Source: Silene noctiflora (taxonomy: Eukaryota; Streptophyta; Magnoliopsida; Caryophyllales; Caryophyllaceae). Taken from it: DNA of 48,155 nt. The notes beneath the pieces were generated by a model. The model searched no databases, was not told the DNA's origin, and worked only from the letters and a program-made list of their open reading frames with translations. The position numbers and the translations under genes are program-made. Shown here piece after piece: positions 22,176-33,139 of this stretch. How positions within the stretch are numbered: the stretch's first letter is position 1; each line of letters begins with the position of its first letter. The DNA lies in assembly GCA_009801015.1 (NCBI GenBank), contig VHZZ01000001.1, positions 1,158,408 through 1,206,562 of the forward strand, written 5' to 3'.

Positions 22176-23789
22176 TCTGTCTTAACAACTAATATTAAGG
22201 CTATTTCATTGGGTACTAATGTACACTGTTTCTTGGAGTCTAAGTGCTGAATTACTTAAACGTAGATAAAACTTGTCCCATAGAAGGCCAACAGTAGAAT
22301 AATATATGTTGTTTGGGTACCTGTCAGATGACTCAGATCAAAACTTTAGCCTATTTTTAAGTATTTTGGATGGTGAATAGCTTTTTGGAATTTTTAATCA
22401 TCCTTTGATCAGAAGTTTGGTGCCTAAGATGGTCTGCCTGTGCAGCAAAGATGAGAGATCAGTAAACTAGTAACAGAGAGGCATCGACGTGTGTGGTGTA
22501 GGAGGAGGTTAGCCAACCTAGCAGATCATGAAAAATAAATAATACCTTCTTCAAGAAACATCTAGTGTAACTAACAGTCATCAAACCTTCCCGTGATATT
22601 GAACTTAGTCGCGCTGTGCACTTTTTGGGGCTGTATGCCTGTATCATTTGCTTTATATGTTGTCTGATTAAGATTGAAACCGATTTTTAATGCCATGATC
22701 CGTTCTTTGTAGCGTTTTGGTCGGATTCAGATTCTGAAATTAAGATGTTTAATATATGATCCGGTTGGTTGAGGATGCGACACCCGTTTGATTTCCTTTG
22801 ATTAAATGCATGCTTTTCTGAACTTTAGTCATGTTCTGATGTCTAAGGAGCTGGGAATTAAGACAAAGGATCGAAGAACCATGTCCTTACATTAGTTACA
22901 TAATAACAAATACGGAGTAATAATTATAATTATTAATATTATTCGAGAAGAACAAAGATAAAGACCCAGTTTCCTGTCTGATCACTCTATAAATAATTAA
23001 CCAGGCCAAATACTCTGTAACTTGGCATGCACCATGTGCTTGTGATTAATGAATGTATCATAGTTTTATTTTCTATATATGGAATGAACCTGTTTAGGAA
23101 ATTACCAAGTACTCTTATAGCTTGTAGGAATCTTCTTTTGGCAATTTCTTCAGGATCTTGTAATGTTTGTTTGCTGGTAAATTATGTTGCTCAAAATTGT
23201 TTAGAGATATCTGATACGGGTCTGTGTCCAAGTGCTAGACTCGACTGTTTTTTCTCTTACTTGACTTCCATTTTATGGTCCTTTTATTAATGAGAAGTAC
23301 TAGTTTTCAAAAATGAGGTTGAATTGTTGAAGTTGTCAATGTATTTGACTGTATACACTGTGTATTTGTACCTAGATTATTTCCTGATGAAATTAAAAAA
23401 ATATATCGATGAACTTCTATAAAAGGTTTAAATTTTTTTGTTAGATACATAAAATAAAGGAAATGATTTAAGAAGGATGATTTGCAAGGGATATATTTTG
23501 AGTAGGACCAGCTTTTAACATTTTTTAGTGAGTTTCCATCACAAAATTTCGAAAAAAATCCCCGGAGTTTTGAATTTTCACCCATCTTATCATGATACCG
23601 TCTTACCCAAGTTTTCATCCGTCAAGTGAGAAAGCATTGCAGAGAATAAAGAACTAAGAAGGCCATGACTCATGAGGTAGAATAATAGAATGGAACAAAG
23701 TTTGGTGAATGATAACTTGGTATTTACTACTCCATACCACCTATGAAAGTCATTGTGCACGTTCTATTCATATTTGTGTTTTATTTGTA

Positions 23790-23885
23790 GCTCGTCTTAG
23801 TTAAGACCGTCTTAACTTAAGACGTTTCACATTTTATTTGAATCAGTTGTGAGTGTCGTCTTAACTTAAATGGTCTTAAATACGA
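23790..23885. mobile_element. Small TTAAGAC/GTCTTAA inverted element
   Basis: CTTAGTTAAGACCGTCTTAA on the left and GTCTTAACTTAAATGGTCTT on the right surround ATTTGAATCAGTTGTGAGTG. A close relative of 21015-21130, whose centre also carries CGGTTGTGAGTG. Confidence 0.55.
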
Positions 23886-24432
23886 ATTTGTGTTTTGATG
23901 TTTCTAATTTTCTTTCCATTTTTTCTTGGTTTATGAAAAATTTATGTTTTTACTTTCTACCCTACCTATAAAATTTCCACACATTGCAGAAGGGTGCCTT
24001 AATACAGGTCTCAAGAGACAAAAGTAGCAGAAGGCAGACTTAATTAAGGCATAACAATTGTTGTTAAGTATAGTCAATTAAGGGTTAGCAAATGATTAAT
24101 TAGTGTAATCTGGAAAGCTACTCATGATTTGGTTATGCTTGCAGTGCAAATTTCCTTTAGTTTATTATGTTGTATAGTCTGTCAAAGCTAATGATAAGTT
24201 TTCTAAATGATAATGTTAACTATTCCTTTTGTTTTATTTCCTTAAATGATAATTAATTAGTGATGATTACTTATAATATATTTGTTAATCTCTTTCTGTG
24301 GACTTCTAATTTTGATTTATTTCGTAATTACATGCTCTAGTTATTAATCTATTATGCATCGGATACTTATTGTCCGCGGTTGATTTAGGATTTTAGGTAC
24401 ATAAACTTTTGCTCGATTCTTCATTTCTGTAT

Positions 24433-24950
24433 ATACACCTGTGTCTGGCACTTGACATGTTAACATGTTCACAGATCTTTAGAAACACCATTTAGGCTAA
24501 AACACGAGTTTTGTTTTAAGATGTCCTAGAGTTGGATGCTTGAAGCCGAATCGTTTGAGCAACATAGCACACAAATATGATGGGGTTGGGAAAGTTTGTG
24601 GAGAAAAACAACAAATATAGATTAACTTTTTGGTTAGGTTACATCTTGTGTCAGGAACTTGACACTTTAACATGTTCACTGATCTTTAGAAACACCATTT
24701 AGGCAAAAACATGAGTTCTTTGGATGCTTGAAGCCGAGTTCTTTGACATGTTCATGGATCTTTAAAAACACCATTTAGGCGAAAACACGAGTTCTTTTTT
24801 AACATGTCCTTAGGGTTGGATGCTTGAAGCAAGCCGAGTCGCTTAAGCAACATAGCACACAACTATGATGGTGTTGGAAAAGTTTTTGTGGAGAAAAACA
24901 AAACTTGTAGATGAACTTTTTGGTAGGTTACATCTTGTGCTGCAGAAATC
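24433..24950 (+). repeat. Tandem direct repeat, ~215-bp unit with a partial middle copy
   Basis: The block GATCTTTAGAAACACCATTT, GGATGCTTGAAGCCGA, AACATAGCACACAA, GTGGAGAAAAACAA, TTGGTTAGGTTACATCTTGT occurs at about 24474-24650. It is partly repeated at 24681-24745 and almost fully repeated at 24755-24945. No coding sense. It lies about 0.9 kb upstream of the ERF gene. Confidence 0.8.
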
Positions 24951-25377
24951 CAGGACTGCTTGTGTATTAAACTAGCCAATCTAGTCTAGGTGTTAATGTG
25001 TTATATTATCATAATAATGATGAATAAAGGCAAAAGAGAAAAAAAAAGGAAGGGGGATGTAACATGTAAGGAGCTCACATGGTGGCTGATAGAAGTTCAG
25101 GACCAAAAAGTGTAAACAAAATATACTTTTGTTATTAATTATATGTATGTATTAAAGTTGTGTGTTTAGGTTCTTGAAGTCATTTTCAGAAAAGAATATG
25201 CAGCCATCATCTTCACCATGCAAAAGACAATTAAGCTTATTCAGAAATGAGTTGGCATTTTTCGATTGGTTATCGACAAGGACATTGAATGTGGGTGTCA
25301 CGACCGAGTCTCAGAAGTTGATGAGTTGATGAGCTGATGTGCTTTTTATTTTTTATATTTCTTCATACAATATGTCT

Positions 25378-25517
25378 CTCTTATGACGGCAGTATCCGTC
25401 TTAAGATTAAACTGGTTAAAGATCCTCTCACTTGTCTCGTCTATCATATATTTTGTCCTGTCTATCATACTTGACCCATGTTAAATTTAAGACGGATATT
25501 GCCGTCTTAAACAAGAA
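25378..25517. mobile_element. GACGG-type MITE upstream of the ERF gene
   Basis: Ends GACGGCAGTATCCGTCTTAA and TTAAGACGGATATTGCCGTC are nearly perfect inverses over 20 bp. The element lies about 200 bp upstream of the ERF gene's TATA box. Confidence 0.8.
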
Positions 25518-25700
25518 TTTGTGTTTTTCTTTTGAATAATAAAATAACATAGATCTAGCTCACAATGTCACATAGATAAAGCCTTTATATTTTGTTTGTG
25601 TAGGAAAAGTAGGTTTGTTGAATAATTTTATAATTGTTTTGAATTGATTCTTGTCTTATGATATGCACCTGTGAGCTGACTTACAGTTACATGAACAACC

Positions 25701-25710
25701 TTTATATATA
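25701..25710 (+). promoter_or_regulatory. TATA box of the ERF gene
   Basis: TTTATATATA lies 112-121 bp upstream of the proposed start codon at 25822. The in-frame ATG at 25723 is only about 13 bp past this box, so it would lie upstream of a normally placed transcription start. Confidence 0.6.
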
Positions 25711-25821
25711 GAGCATAATGCATTGAATTTGCATTATTCCCATATTGTCTCTTGTTCATTGTTCATATATACTCTTGAATTCTTTTTTTTTTTTTTTCTG
25801 ATCTTCCTTGAACATTACTAT

Positions 25822-26841
25822 ATGGAGAATCATTGTACAGAAATGCAAAACTTCATGCAGGAAAGAATATCAGTCCATTTTCCGGATTATAATGATCCGA
25901 ATCTCTGGAATGGTAATTTTCATGATGATAGTAGTAGTATAAACTCTGCATCATTATATTCTACTGATAATTCTTCATGTTCAGAAAAGTGTAAATCTCC
26001 TCTAGAGTTAGATGTTAATTTTGATCTAACTTCTCCTAAACCTTCCAGTTTTGTTAATTTCTTGAAGTGTTCACTTCCTGATCAACTTGCTCAATCTGCT
26101 GCACCTTCTGATTTTTCCGGGTTAAGCTTGTTTTCGACTGAAACCAAGCTTATGGACTCATCAAGGAGCTCGTACTTCTTGCCACAGTATTATCAAGGTC
26201 AACAACACCAACCAGGTGAAGATTGGCTAAGAATGAATGAAAACTTTGGGAGTATTTCTCCGAAAGCCTTAGCCGCCAAGAAAAATCCAATGAAGTACAG
26301 TCCCAGAAAGCTGCAGGCCTTGCTTAACCCCAATGCCACATCAGTGACATCACCATCCTCCTCCTCATCGCCCTCATCTTCACCGGGGAAGTTGTACAGA
26401 GGAGTAAGGCAGAGGCACTGGGGAAAATGGGTGGCGGAAATCAGATTACCGCGAAACAGAACCCGTGTGTGGCTTGGAACATTTGATACAGCTGAAGAAG
26501 CTGCTTTTGCATATGATACAGCAGCTTATATGTTAAGAGGTGAATATGCACATCTGAACTTTCCTGATCAGAAACATTTACTTAAGGCTAGTGCCTTAAG
26601 TGGGTCCACTGCAACTCTTTTAGAATCCAAATTGCGGGCAATTTCACAACAAGGGTTGCAACAAGGGTTGAATTCTGTGAAGAAATCGAGTCATCATCTT
26701 GTTCCCGATGCCGGCTCAGCTGCAAGCTTGTCATCAGGTCTGGTAAGCCACTGTTCTTCTGCTAGAAAAGAGTGGCAGTTTGAGCCGAATAATAATAGCG
26801 ATAATAATAATATTATCGTTAATAATAATAATATTATCGTA

Positions 26842-26879
<38 letters not shown>

Positions 26880-26985
26880 GATGGCTGAAGTTTCATCAGA
26901 TCATAGCTTTGATGGTGTGCAATTAAGTAGAATGCCTTCCTTAGACATGGATATGATATGGGATGCTCTTATTTCTGATTCATAA
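25822..26985 (+). CDS. AP2/ERF transcription factor, RAP2.4-like group I (DREB A-6 type)
   Basis: A single exon of 387 residues. One AP2/ERF domain at about 192-250 ([20 protein letters not shown], then [19 protein letters not shown] and [11 protein letters not shown]) binds GCC-box or DRE-type DNA. Valine at domain position 14 and leucine at 19 fit group I/A-6 rather than typical ERF (Ala, Asp). Before it lies a Ser/Pro-rich region with the segment [12 protein letters not shown]; at the C-terminus an acidic, aromatic tail ([15 protein letters not shown]) looks like an activation motif. Group I members act in drought, salt, light and redox responses; that is family knowledge, not seen here. 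I chose the ATG at 25822 over the in-frame ATG at 25723 because the latter abuts the TATA box and adds a hydrophobic, T-tract-encoded extension foreign to the family. An (AAT)n run codes for polyasparagine near the C-terminus. Confidence 0.93.
26788..26880 (+). repeat. (AAT)n microsatellite coding for polyasparagine in the ERF gene
   Basis: Some 28 AAT/AAC-type codons, interrupted by ATTATCGTT blocks, encode Asn tracts between the AP2 domain and the C-terminal motif. The run keeps the reading frame. Confidence 0.95.
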
Positions 26986-27147
26986 TAATTTCCCATGTTT
27001 TTTCCTTAATTATTTTTTCCTGTTATTTTTTTTTTTTTTTTTATGATTTCATATTATTAGTCAAAATGGGTTGTTGTTTCTACAGAAAATGTCGATTTAT
27101 TATAGCTAACAATGTTGCCACAGCTATATATAGTCTCTTTCAATGTC

Positions 27148-27890
27148 ACATTTGTTGTTTAGTTATACAGTTTTATGCAAATAGATTTCGAGTTTTCTAC
27201 TATATTGATATATTGAGTTACTTCTCGACTCCTAGTGCATGTTATCTTCATTTTTTTCGATTTAGATTTAAATACAGGAGTAAGACTATGTACATTCTAC
27301 TGTATTGTTTGTCAGTTTTGTTTCGAGTGGCTTATCGTCTTTGGATGAGGTCACCAGAAGTAAAAGATGATTTCGCTTCCTTTATTTGGGGATTGTTTGA
27401 GGTCACATTTGTTGTTAGTTACACACTTTTATGCAATTAGATATTGTGTTTTCTGCTATTGTGACATATTGGAGTTACTTCTCGGCTCCTAGTGCATGTT
27501 ATCTTTGTTTTAAATAAGGAGTAAGACTATATACATTCATTCTATGGCATTGTCCGTCAAATTTATTTCGAGTAGCTTATCGGGTGAAGTCGCAAGAAGT
27601 AAAAGATGATCTCTTTTCCTTTATTTGGGGATTGTTTGAGGTCACATTTGTTGTTTAGTTACACAGTTTTATGCAATTAGATTTCGAGCTTTCTACTATA
27701 TTTTCATATTACAGTTACTTCTCGACTCCTAGTGCATGTTATCTTCATTCTTTTCCGACTCAATTTTAAATACAAGGGTAAGACTGTATACATTCTATTG
27801 TATGTCTGTTAGTTTAGTTTTGAGTGGCTTATCGTCTTTGGGCGGGGTCGCAAGACGATCTCTCTTCCTTTATTTAGGGATAGTTAGATA
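27148..27890 (+). repeat. Three tandem ~245-bp repeats downstream of the ERF gene
   Basis: Units at 27148-27402, 27403-27641 and 27642-27890 each begin CATTTGTTGTTTAGTTACAC and pass through TCTCGACTCCTAGTGCATGT. They continue through GAGTAAGACT, CGAGTGGCTTATCG and AGAAGTAAAAGATGAT, ending CTTTATTTGGGGATTGTTTG. Identity is high but with indels. The apparent open frame at 27066-27440 lies within the first unit and is not a gene. A fragment of the unit's end plus the following 120 bp recurs at 34815-34985. Confidence 0.88.
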
Positions 27891-27995
27891 GAAAGCACAA
27901 GGAAGTTGGTTACTTTAAGAGGTGCTAACGTTTTAGAAAAGGAAGGAGGCTAAAGCTTCATAAAAGTACATCATGAAACTAAAGGCTATAGCATG

Positions 27996-28303
27996 ATATA
28001 TTCCATGGTTATGATCATGGTTTTAAATCTCGGTATCAGTCATAGTCGCGGTAGCGGTATAACCGGTCCTTAATCGGCTGTCACGGACGGATTACGGTGA
28101 ATTTCGGTGATATCTCGGGCGATATCTCATGTCGGTAGAGTGAAAATCCAATACAACTCGGCCGAGATTTTGAACCCTGGTTATGAGAACAAGAGTTACC
28201 TTAAGTGGTAAAAGCTCTCTCTTACCCAACCAAGAAGTTGGAGGTTCGATTCTCGCCTGCGACATAGAACGCTCATTTGAAAAAAAAAATATATTCCATG
28301 GTT
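27996..28303 (+). mobile_element. tRNA-derived SINE with 15-bp target duplication, split by a hAT MITE
   Basis: The direct repeat ATATATTCCATGGTT at 27996-28010 and 28289-28303 bounds the insertion. The SINE body (about 28183-28288) has an A-box-like TTAAGTGGTAAAAGC, a B box GGTTCGATTCTCGCC, and ends CTCATTTG plus an A tail. It is plus-oriented. Its first four bases (ATGA) are separated from the body by the hAT element at 28016-28179. A sister copy lies at 37983-38090. Confidence 0.88.
28016..28179. mobile_element. hAT-type MITE nested in the SINE
   Basis: Ends CATGGTTTTAAATCTCGG and CCGAGATTTTGAACCCTG are inverse. The flanks GTTATGAT and GTTATGAG form an 8-bp duplication with one mismatch. 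It inserted precisely across the boundary of the SINE's 5' duplication. Confidence 0.8.
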
Positions 28304-28419
28304 CTCGACTTCTTGTATGTCTTTTACATTTAGAATTTTTATTGATGTGAATATCTCGGGTTTTTATTTGAATGCTTGGTTCTCACCGTATCTTGCCTCC
28401 ACCCAATCATTTTGGAGTA

Positions 28420-29445
28420 AGTCTTGCTTAAGACGGGTCGGATCTTTAAACGGTAAAGACCTCTAACAATATGAGTAGAGGGGACAAGGTGGGCCACCCC
28501 CATGTGCTCACCCCACTTGCCCTTGATGGGTCATTTGTGAGANNNNNNNNNNNNNNNNNNNNNNNNNNNNNNNNNNNNNNNNNNNNNNNNNNNNNNNNNN
28601 NNNNNNNNNNNNNNNNNNNNNNNNNNNNNNNNNNNNNNNNNNNNNNNNNNNNNNNNNNNNNNNNNNNNNNNNNNNNNNNNNNNNNNNNNNNNNNNNNNNN
28701 NNNNNNNNNNNNNNNNNNNNNNNNNNNNNNNNNNNNNNNNNNNNNNNNNNNNNNNNNNNNNNNNNNNNNNNNNNNNNNNNNNNNNNNNNNNNNNNNNNNN
28801 NNNNNNNNNNNNNNNNNNNNNNNNNNNNNNNNNNNNNNNNNNNNNNNNNNNNNNNNNNNNNNNNNNNNNNNNNNNNNNNNNNNNNNNNNNNNNNNNNNNN
28901 NNNNNNNNNNNNNNNNNNNNNNNNNNNNNNNNNNNNNNNNNNNNNNNNNNNNNNNNNNNNNNNNNNNNNNNNNNNNNNNNNNNNNNNNNNNNNNNNNNNN
29001 NNNNNNNNNNNNNNNNNNNNNNNNNNNNNNNNNNNNNNNNNNNNNNNNNNNNNNNNNNNNNNNNNNNNNNNNNNNNNNNNNNNNNNNNNNNNNNNNNNNN
29101 NNNNNNNNNNNNNNNNNNNNNNNNNNNNNNNNNNNNNNNNNNNNNNNNNNNNNNNNNNNNNNNNNNNNNNNNNNNNNNNNNNNNNNNNNNNNNNNNNNNN
29201 NNNNNNNNNNNNNNNNNNNNNNNNNNNNNNNNNNNNNNNNNNACCGGACCGGATTTTTTAATTCCGGTTCCGGTCCGGTAGATTCCGGTCCGGACCGGTC
29301 CATTTTTCCGGTCCGGACCGGATTGTGCCCACTCCTAATTGAGAGACCTCTCATATGATGGGGTGAGGGACTCACTGCTTTTTCTATTTTCCTATTATGT
29401 CTCTCACTAAATTAGTGAGAGACGGTCTCTCACAAGACTGTCTCA
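28420..29445. mobile_element. GACGG-type repeat interrupted by a GGTCCGG hAT element and a 700-N gap
   Basis: Left of the gap, CTTAAGACGGGTCGG and CACTTGCCCTTGATGGGTCA match the MITE family of this window. Right of it, 29243-29338 is dense in CCGGTCCGGACCGG and ends TGTGCCCACTCCTAA, the typical end of a hAT element. Then TGAGAGACCTCTCAT and GAGACGGTCTCTCAC resume the outer element. Bases 28543-29242 are unknown (exactly 700 N, probably a placeholder), so open frames crossing them are artefacts. Confidence 0.6.
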
Positions 29446-29929
29446 TAAAAAAATTAGCAAAAAAATATAAAAAATAAAAAAGATTGGTCAATTAGATTAG
29501 TATACATTTGATATTTGTTGTACTGTGGAGCAAGTTAAAATGTGCTCATTTCTTAATTTTAAAAACTTGTAGCATTATTTGTTATCGTTTACTTTGTTTA
29601 TATTCTTTAGTTTATTAGGAAACTTGTGAAATAAGAATAAGAGCGGATAATACTAAAATGAGAACTTTATATTAAAAAACATAAAATTGTTTTCCATGTT
29701 TTAATCAAAGTCAACCACTTTCCTTACTCTTGTAGTATTAAGGAAGCATTTTCACTTTTAGTATTAACATAAAACGGTTTTACACAAATTAATCGTAAAA
29801 TGAGATCTTTTAGTAACCATATTTATCTACTAATAGGTCCGTGTTTATATCCGTTTTACAGTTATATTGACTTAAAATCGCCTTACACAAGTACAAGACT
29901 AACTCTTGTTTACAACTTTTATGCTTATA

Positions 29930-31918
29930 CACTTTTTCGGGATTCTAAGGTGCCAGAAAAAAAAAATGTCCGTAAATCACACGGATGATTTCTCGGGTCA
30001 GAAAAAGAAGCCTCAAAAAATTTGAGGAGCAATAAAAGACATTTCAGGCTGCCGGTGTGCGATGAAAAAGTTTCGGGCGAAAATCGGATATTCGTTAAAA
30101 CATGGCTTAATACTTCTTATTTGGGGCTGTAATTGAATATGGTAACTCCCGAAGCGACCTCGAAAACGTGGTAGAAAAACCGGGAGAAAAAGAAACACAA
30201 TCCGATGTAGCCTCCCGAACGGCTCAAAATGGAATGTATAATACACGGTTTTCGAGATTTTAGCGTCCAAGAACAAAAATGTCCATAAAATCACACGGAC
30301 GGTTCTAGGGTCAAACAAAGCGGCCTCAAAACTTTTAAGGAGCAACATATGACATTTGAGGCTGTCGGTGTGCGATAAACCAGTCTGAGGTGAAAATCGG
30401 GTATTCGTTGAAATTGGTTTAATACTTGTTATTTAATGCTGAAATTGAACACGGTAACTCCTGAAGCGACCCTGAACACGTGGTGGAAAAACCAAGAGAG
30501 ATAAAAACACGACCTGGTACGACCTCCCGAACAGCTTAAATTGAACTGTATATTGAAGTGTATAATACACGATTTTCGGCATTCTAAGGTCCCGGAACAA
30601 AAATGTCCGTAGATAACACGGATGATTTCTCGGGTCAGACAAAGCGGCCTCACAATATCTGAGGAGTAACATAGGACATCTGACGTTGTCGGTGTGCAAT
30701 AATTAGGTGAGAGACGAAAATCGGATAATCGTTAAAAATGGTGTAATACTATTTATTTGGAGCTGAAAATGACTAATTTAACTCCTGAAGAGACCCCTGA
30801 CACGTGGTAGAAAAACTAGGAGAAAAAGAAACACAACCCGAAATGGCCTCTCGAACGGCTCAAACAGAAGTGTTATAATACACGTTTTTCGAGATTCTAA
30901 CGTGCCGGAACAAAAACGTCCTTAAATTACACGGATGATTTCTCGAGGCAGACAAAGCGCCCTCACAAAATTTAAGGAGTAACAGAGGACATTTAAGGCT
31001 GTCGGTGTGCGATAAACTAGTCTTGGACTCTTGGGCGGAAACCGGAGACTCGTGAAAAATGTTTTAATAGTTGTTATTTGTGACTGAAATTGAATAGGGT
31101 AACTCATAAAGCGACCCCGGACACGTACTAGAAAACCCGAGAGAAAAAGAATCACGACCCGATACGGCCTCCCGAAAGGCTCAAAATTAAGTATATATAA
31201 TACACGGTTTTCGGGATTTAGGGTCCCGGAACTAAAATATCCGTAAATCACACGGTTAATTTCTAGGGCCAGACAAAGCGGCCTCACAAAATTTAAGGAA
31301 TAACAGATGACATTTGAGGTTGTCGGTGTGCGATAATTAAGTATATAATACATATTTTTCGGGATTTCAGGGTCTCGGAAGAAATATGTCTTTAAATAAC
31401 AAGGATGATTTCTCGGGTCAGTCTAAGCGACCTCACAAATTTAAGAAAGAATAATCTAGTGTGCGATAAACAAGTCTCAGGCGGAAATCGGATGCTCGTT
31501 AACAAATTGTTTCATACTTGTTACTTAGCGCTGAAATTGAATACGATAACTCTTGAAGCGTCCTCGGACACGTGTTAGAAAAACCGGAAGAAAAAGGAAC
31601 ACAGCCTAATACGGCCTCTCGAACGGCTCAAAATTGAGTGTAATACACAGTTTTCGAGATTTTACGGTCGTGAAACTAAAATGTCTGTAAATCATATGGA
31701 CGGTTTTCGGGTCAAACAAAGCGGCCTCAAAACTTTTAAGGAGCAACGGATGACATATGAGGCTGTCGGTGTGCGACAAATCAGTCTCGGGTGAAAATCG
31801 GATTCTCGTTAAAAAATGGTTTAATACTTGTTATTTGAGGCTGAAATTGAATAGGGTAACTCCTGAAGCGTCCTCAGACACGTGGTAGAAAAACTAGGAA
31901 AAAAACACAACCCAAATT
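29930..31918 (+). repeat. Satellite-like tandem array, ~310-323-bp monomer, about seven units
   Basis: The marker word GTCGGTGTGCGATAAA recurs near 30055, 30368, 30691, 31003, 31324, 31459 and 31766: spacing 313, 323, 312, 321, 135 and 307. Each monomer also carries AATCACACGGATGATTTCTC, CAAAGCGGCCTCA, AAAATCGGATATTCGTTAAA, GTAACTCCTGAAGCGACC, ACACGTGGTAGAAAAAC and TATAATACACGGTTTTCG in the same order. One monomer is truncated by about 180 bp. Minus-strand open frames of 74-143 codons are by-products of the periodicity. The array starts and stops abruptly in single-copy AT-rich DNA. Confidence 0.92.
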
Positions 31919-32587
31919 AAAGTGTATTTAGTACATCTCTGATTATATGTGATACCTTGCAAACCACTTACACTCGATCCACTACAAAGAGCCTAAGATA
32001 TTTTATCAAACGACCTCATCAATAATCGTATCAATCAACTACTTATAATAAAAACAACACATGATAAACAATAAGTCTTGTTTCAGACGGTTTTGTTTTT
32101 AGACCAAAAAATGTTACTATTTTTTAATAAAATGTAATTATTAATGACAAAATATTATAATTAAAGTTGTCACTTTTTACCTTGAAAATGATTATAACAT
32201 TTTATCAAAAATAATAACATTTTAACGTAAAATAATTACATTTAATTCGTCTTATTTCAAACGTGAAATAGCCCATCTGAAATAAGAATTTATCCATAAT
32301 AAAAGAAGTACAAATAGTTTAGTTGCAATTATTTTGAGAGGGACGACACCAATTTAAGAAGGGATAGCATCCAAATAGTTGCAAATTGACAATTACATAT
32401 CGTAAATCATATTAAAATGTCAATAATTCTTATATAAAATCGTTTTATCGTTATTGAAAAAAAGTGTCAATGACTTGGAAGAATGACGTTGATATCCTAT
32501 CTACACACTTCACCTGCCCAAGATCTATCTCTTCTGCTTATCTTCATACAGTATGACACAGCCCCAATGGCTAATAGATAAAATACA

Positions 32588-32781
32588 AACCGTCTTGTTT
32601 ATAACGGACACTATTCGTCACATACTGAAAACGGTTAGTGTCCCTCTCACAATAAGGCAAGTGGGAGGGCAAATGGGGAAGAAATGGAACACCTCATGAA
32701 TAATGTCACTTGCATATTGTGAGAGAGACACTATCCGTCTTCAGCTTGTGACGAATAGTGTCCGTCTCCAACAAGAATAAG
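32588..32781. mobile_element. GACGG-type MITE, ~194 bp
   Basis: The left arm CGGACACTATTCGTCACATACTG and the right arm CTTCAGCTTGTGACGAATAGTGTCCG are inverse; subterminal AGTGTCCCTCTCACAATA mirrors TATTGTGAGAGAGACACT. One of the cleanest copies of the family. Confidence 0.85.
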
Positions 32782-33139
32782 ATTTATCGTGTCAATCTCA
32801 ATGACTCGTCCAAGGTCGTGTGGATATACTTACGTAATTATGTACTCGATACAATAATACGATATAAAAGTGGAGGAATTGCTTGGGAACGTGTGAGTCT
32901 TACCATTTTCGGTTATTGTTCATATGGTAATCGAGTTATATATGATTCGTTTAGTTTGATTGTGTATAACAAATCCCACAATAATTTAGTTTATGTGTAT
33001 GCGCAAATATTTTACAAGAAAATTAAGGGAAAAAATCGGCTTAAAAATTGTTCTAGTACATTAAATCAATTAAGGGTGATTAAATGACTAAATTCTATAT
33101 GCCACATACGTATAAAAATTAAAAAGATGTTCAAATAAC

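Larger units (their letters stand above)
17260..24430. other. 7 kb stretch without a recognisable gene
   Basis: I read both strands and found no exon series resembling a known protein. The sequence is less repeat-dense and more T-rich than the other intergenic blocks. It contains pyrimidine tracts ending in CAG and a short A/G-rich block after TTTCTGTAG (21699-21760), so it could include untranslated or non-coding transcript. The longest plus-strand open frame (20196-20537, 113 codons) is hydrophobic low-complexity and looks like chance. Confidence 0.5.

Noticed and set aside
25723-25821. Upstream in-frame ATG extending the ERF protein by 33 residues
   Set aside because: Only about 13 bp after the TATA box and encodes a hydrophobic, T-tract-derived peptide foreign to the family.
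27066-27440. 124-codon open frame after the ERF gene
   Set aside because: Lies in the first of three tandem repeats; the other units do not preserve it.
28188-28260. tRNA gene
   Set aside because: Has A- and B-box-like sequences but no cloverleaf; it has an A tail and a 15-bp target duplication, so it is a SINE. The same reasoning applies at 37983-38090.
28446-29375. Long open frames of about 300 codons on both strands
   Set aside because: They run through 700 N and are flanked by repeat sequence; no real coding evidence.
30013-31353. Minus-strand open frames of 74-143 codons with similar peptides
   Set aside because: They repeat with the 310-bp tandem monomer and break at each indel; no known domain.
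32758-33087. 109-codon plus-strand open frame
   Set aside because: Begins inside a MITE end and continues in AT-rich DNA without a recognisable domain or splice partners; chance is more likely.
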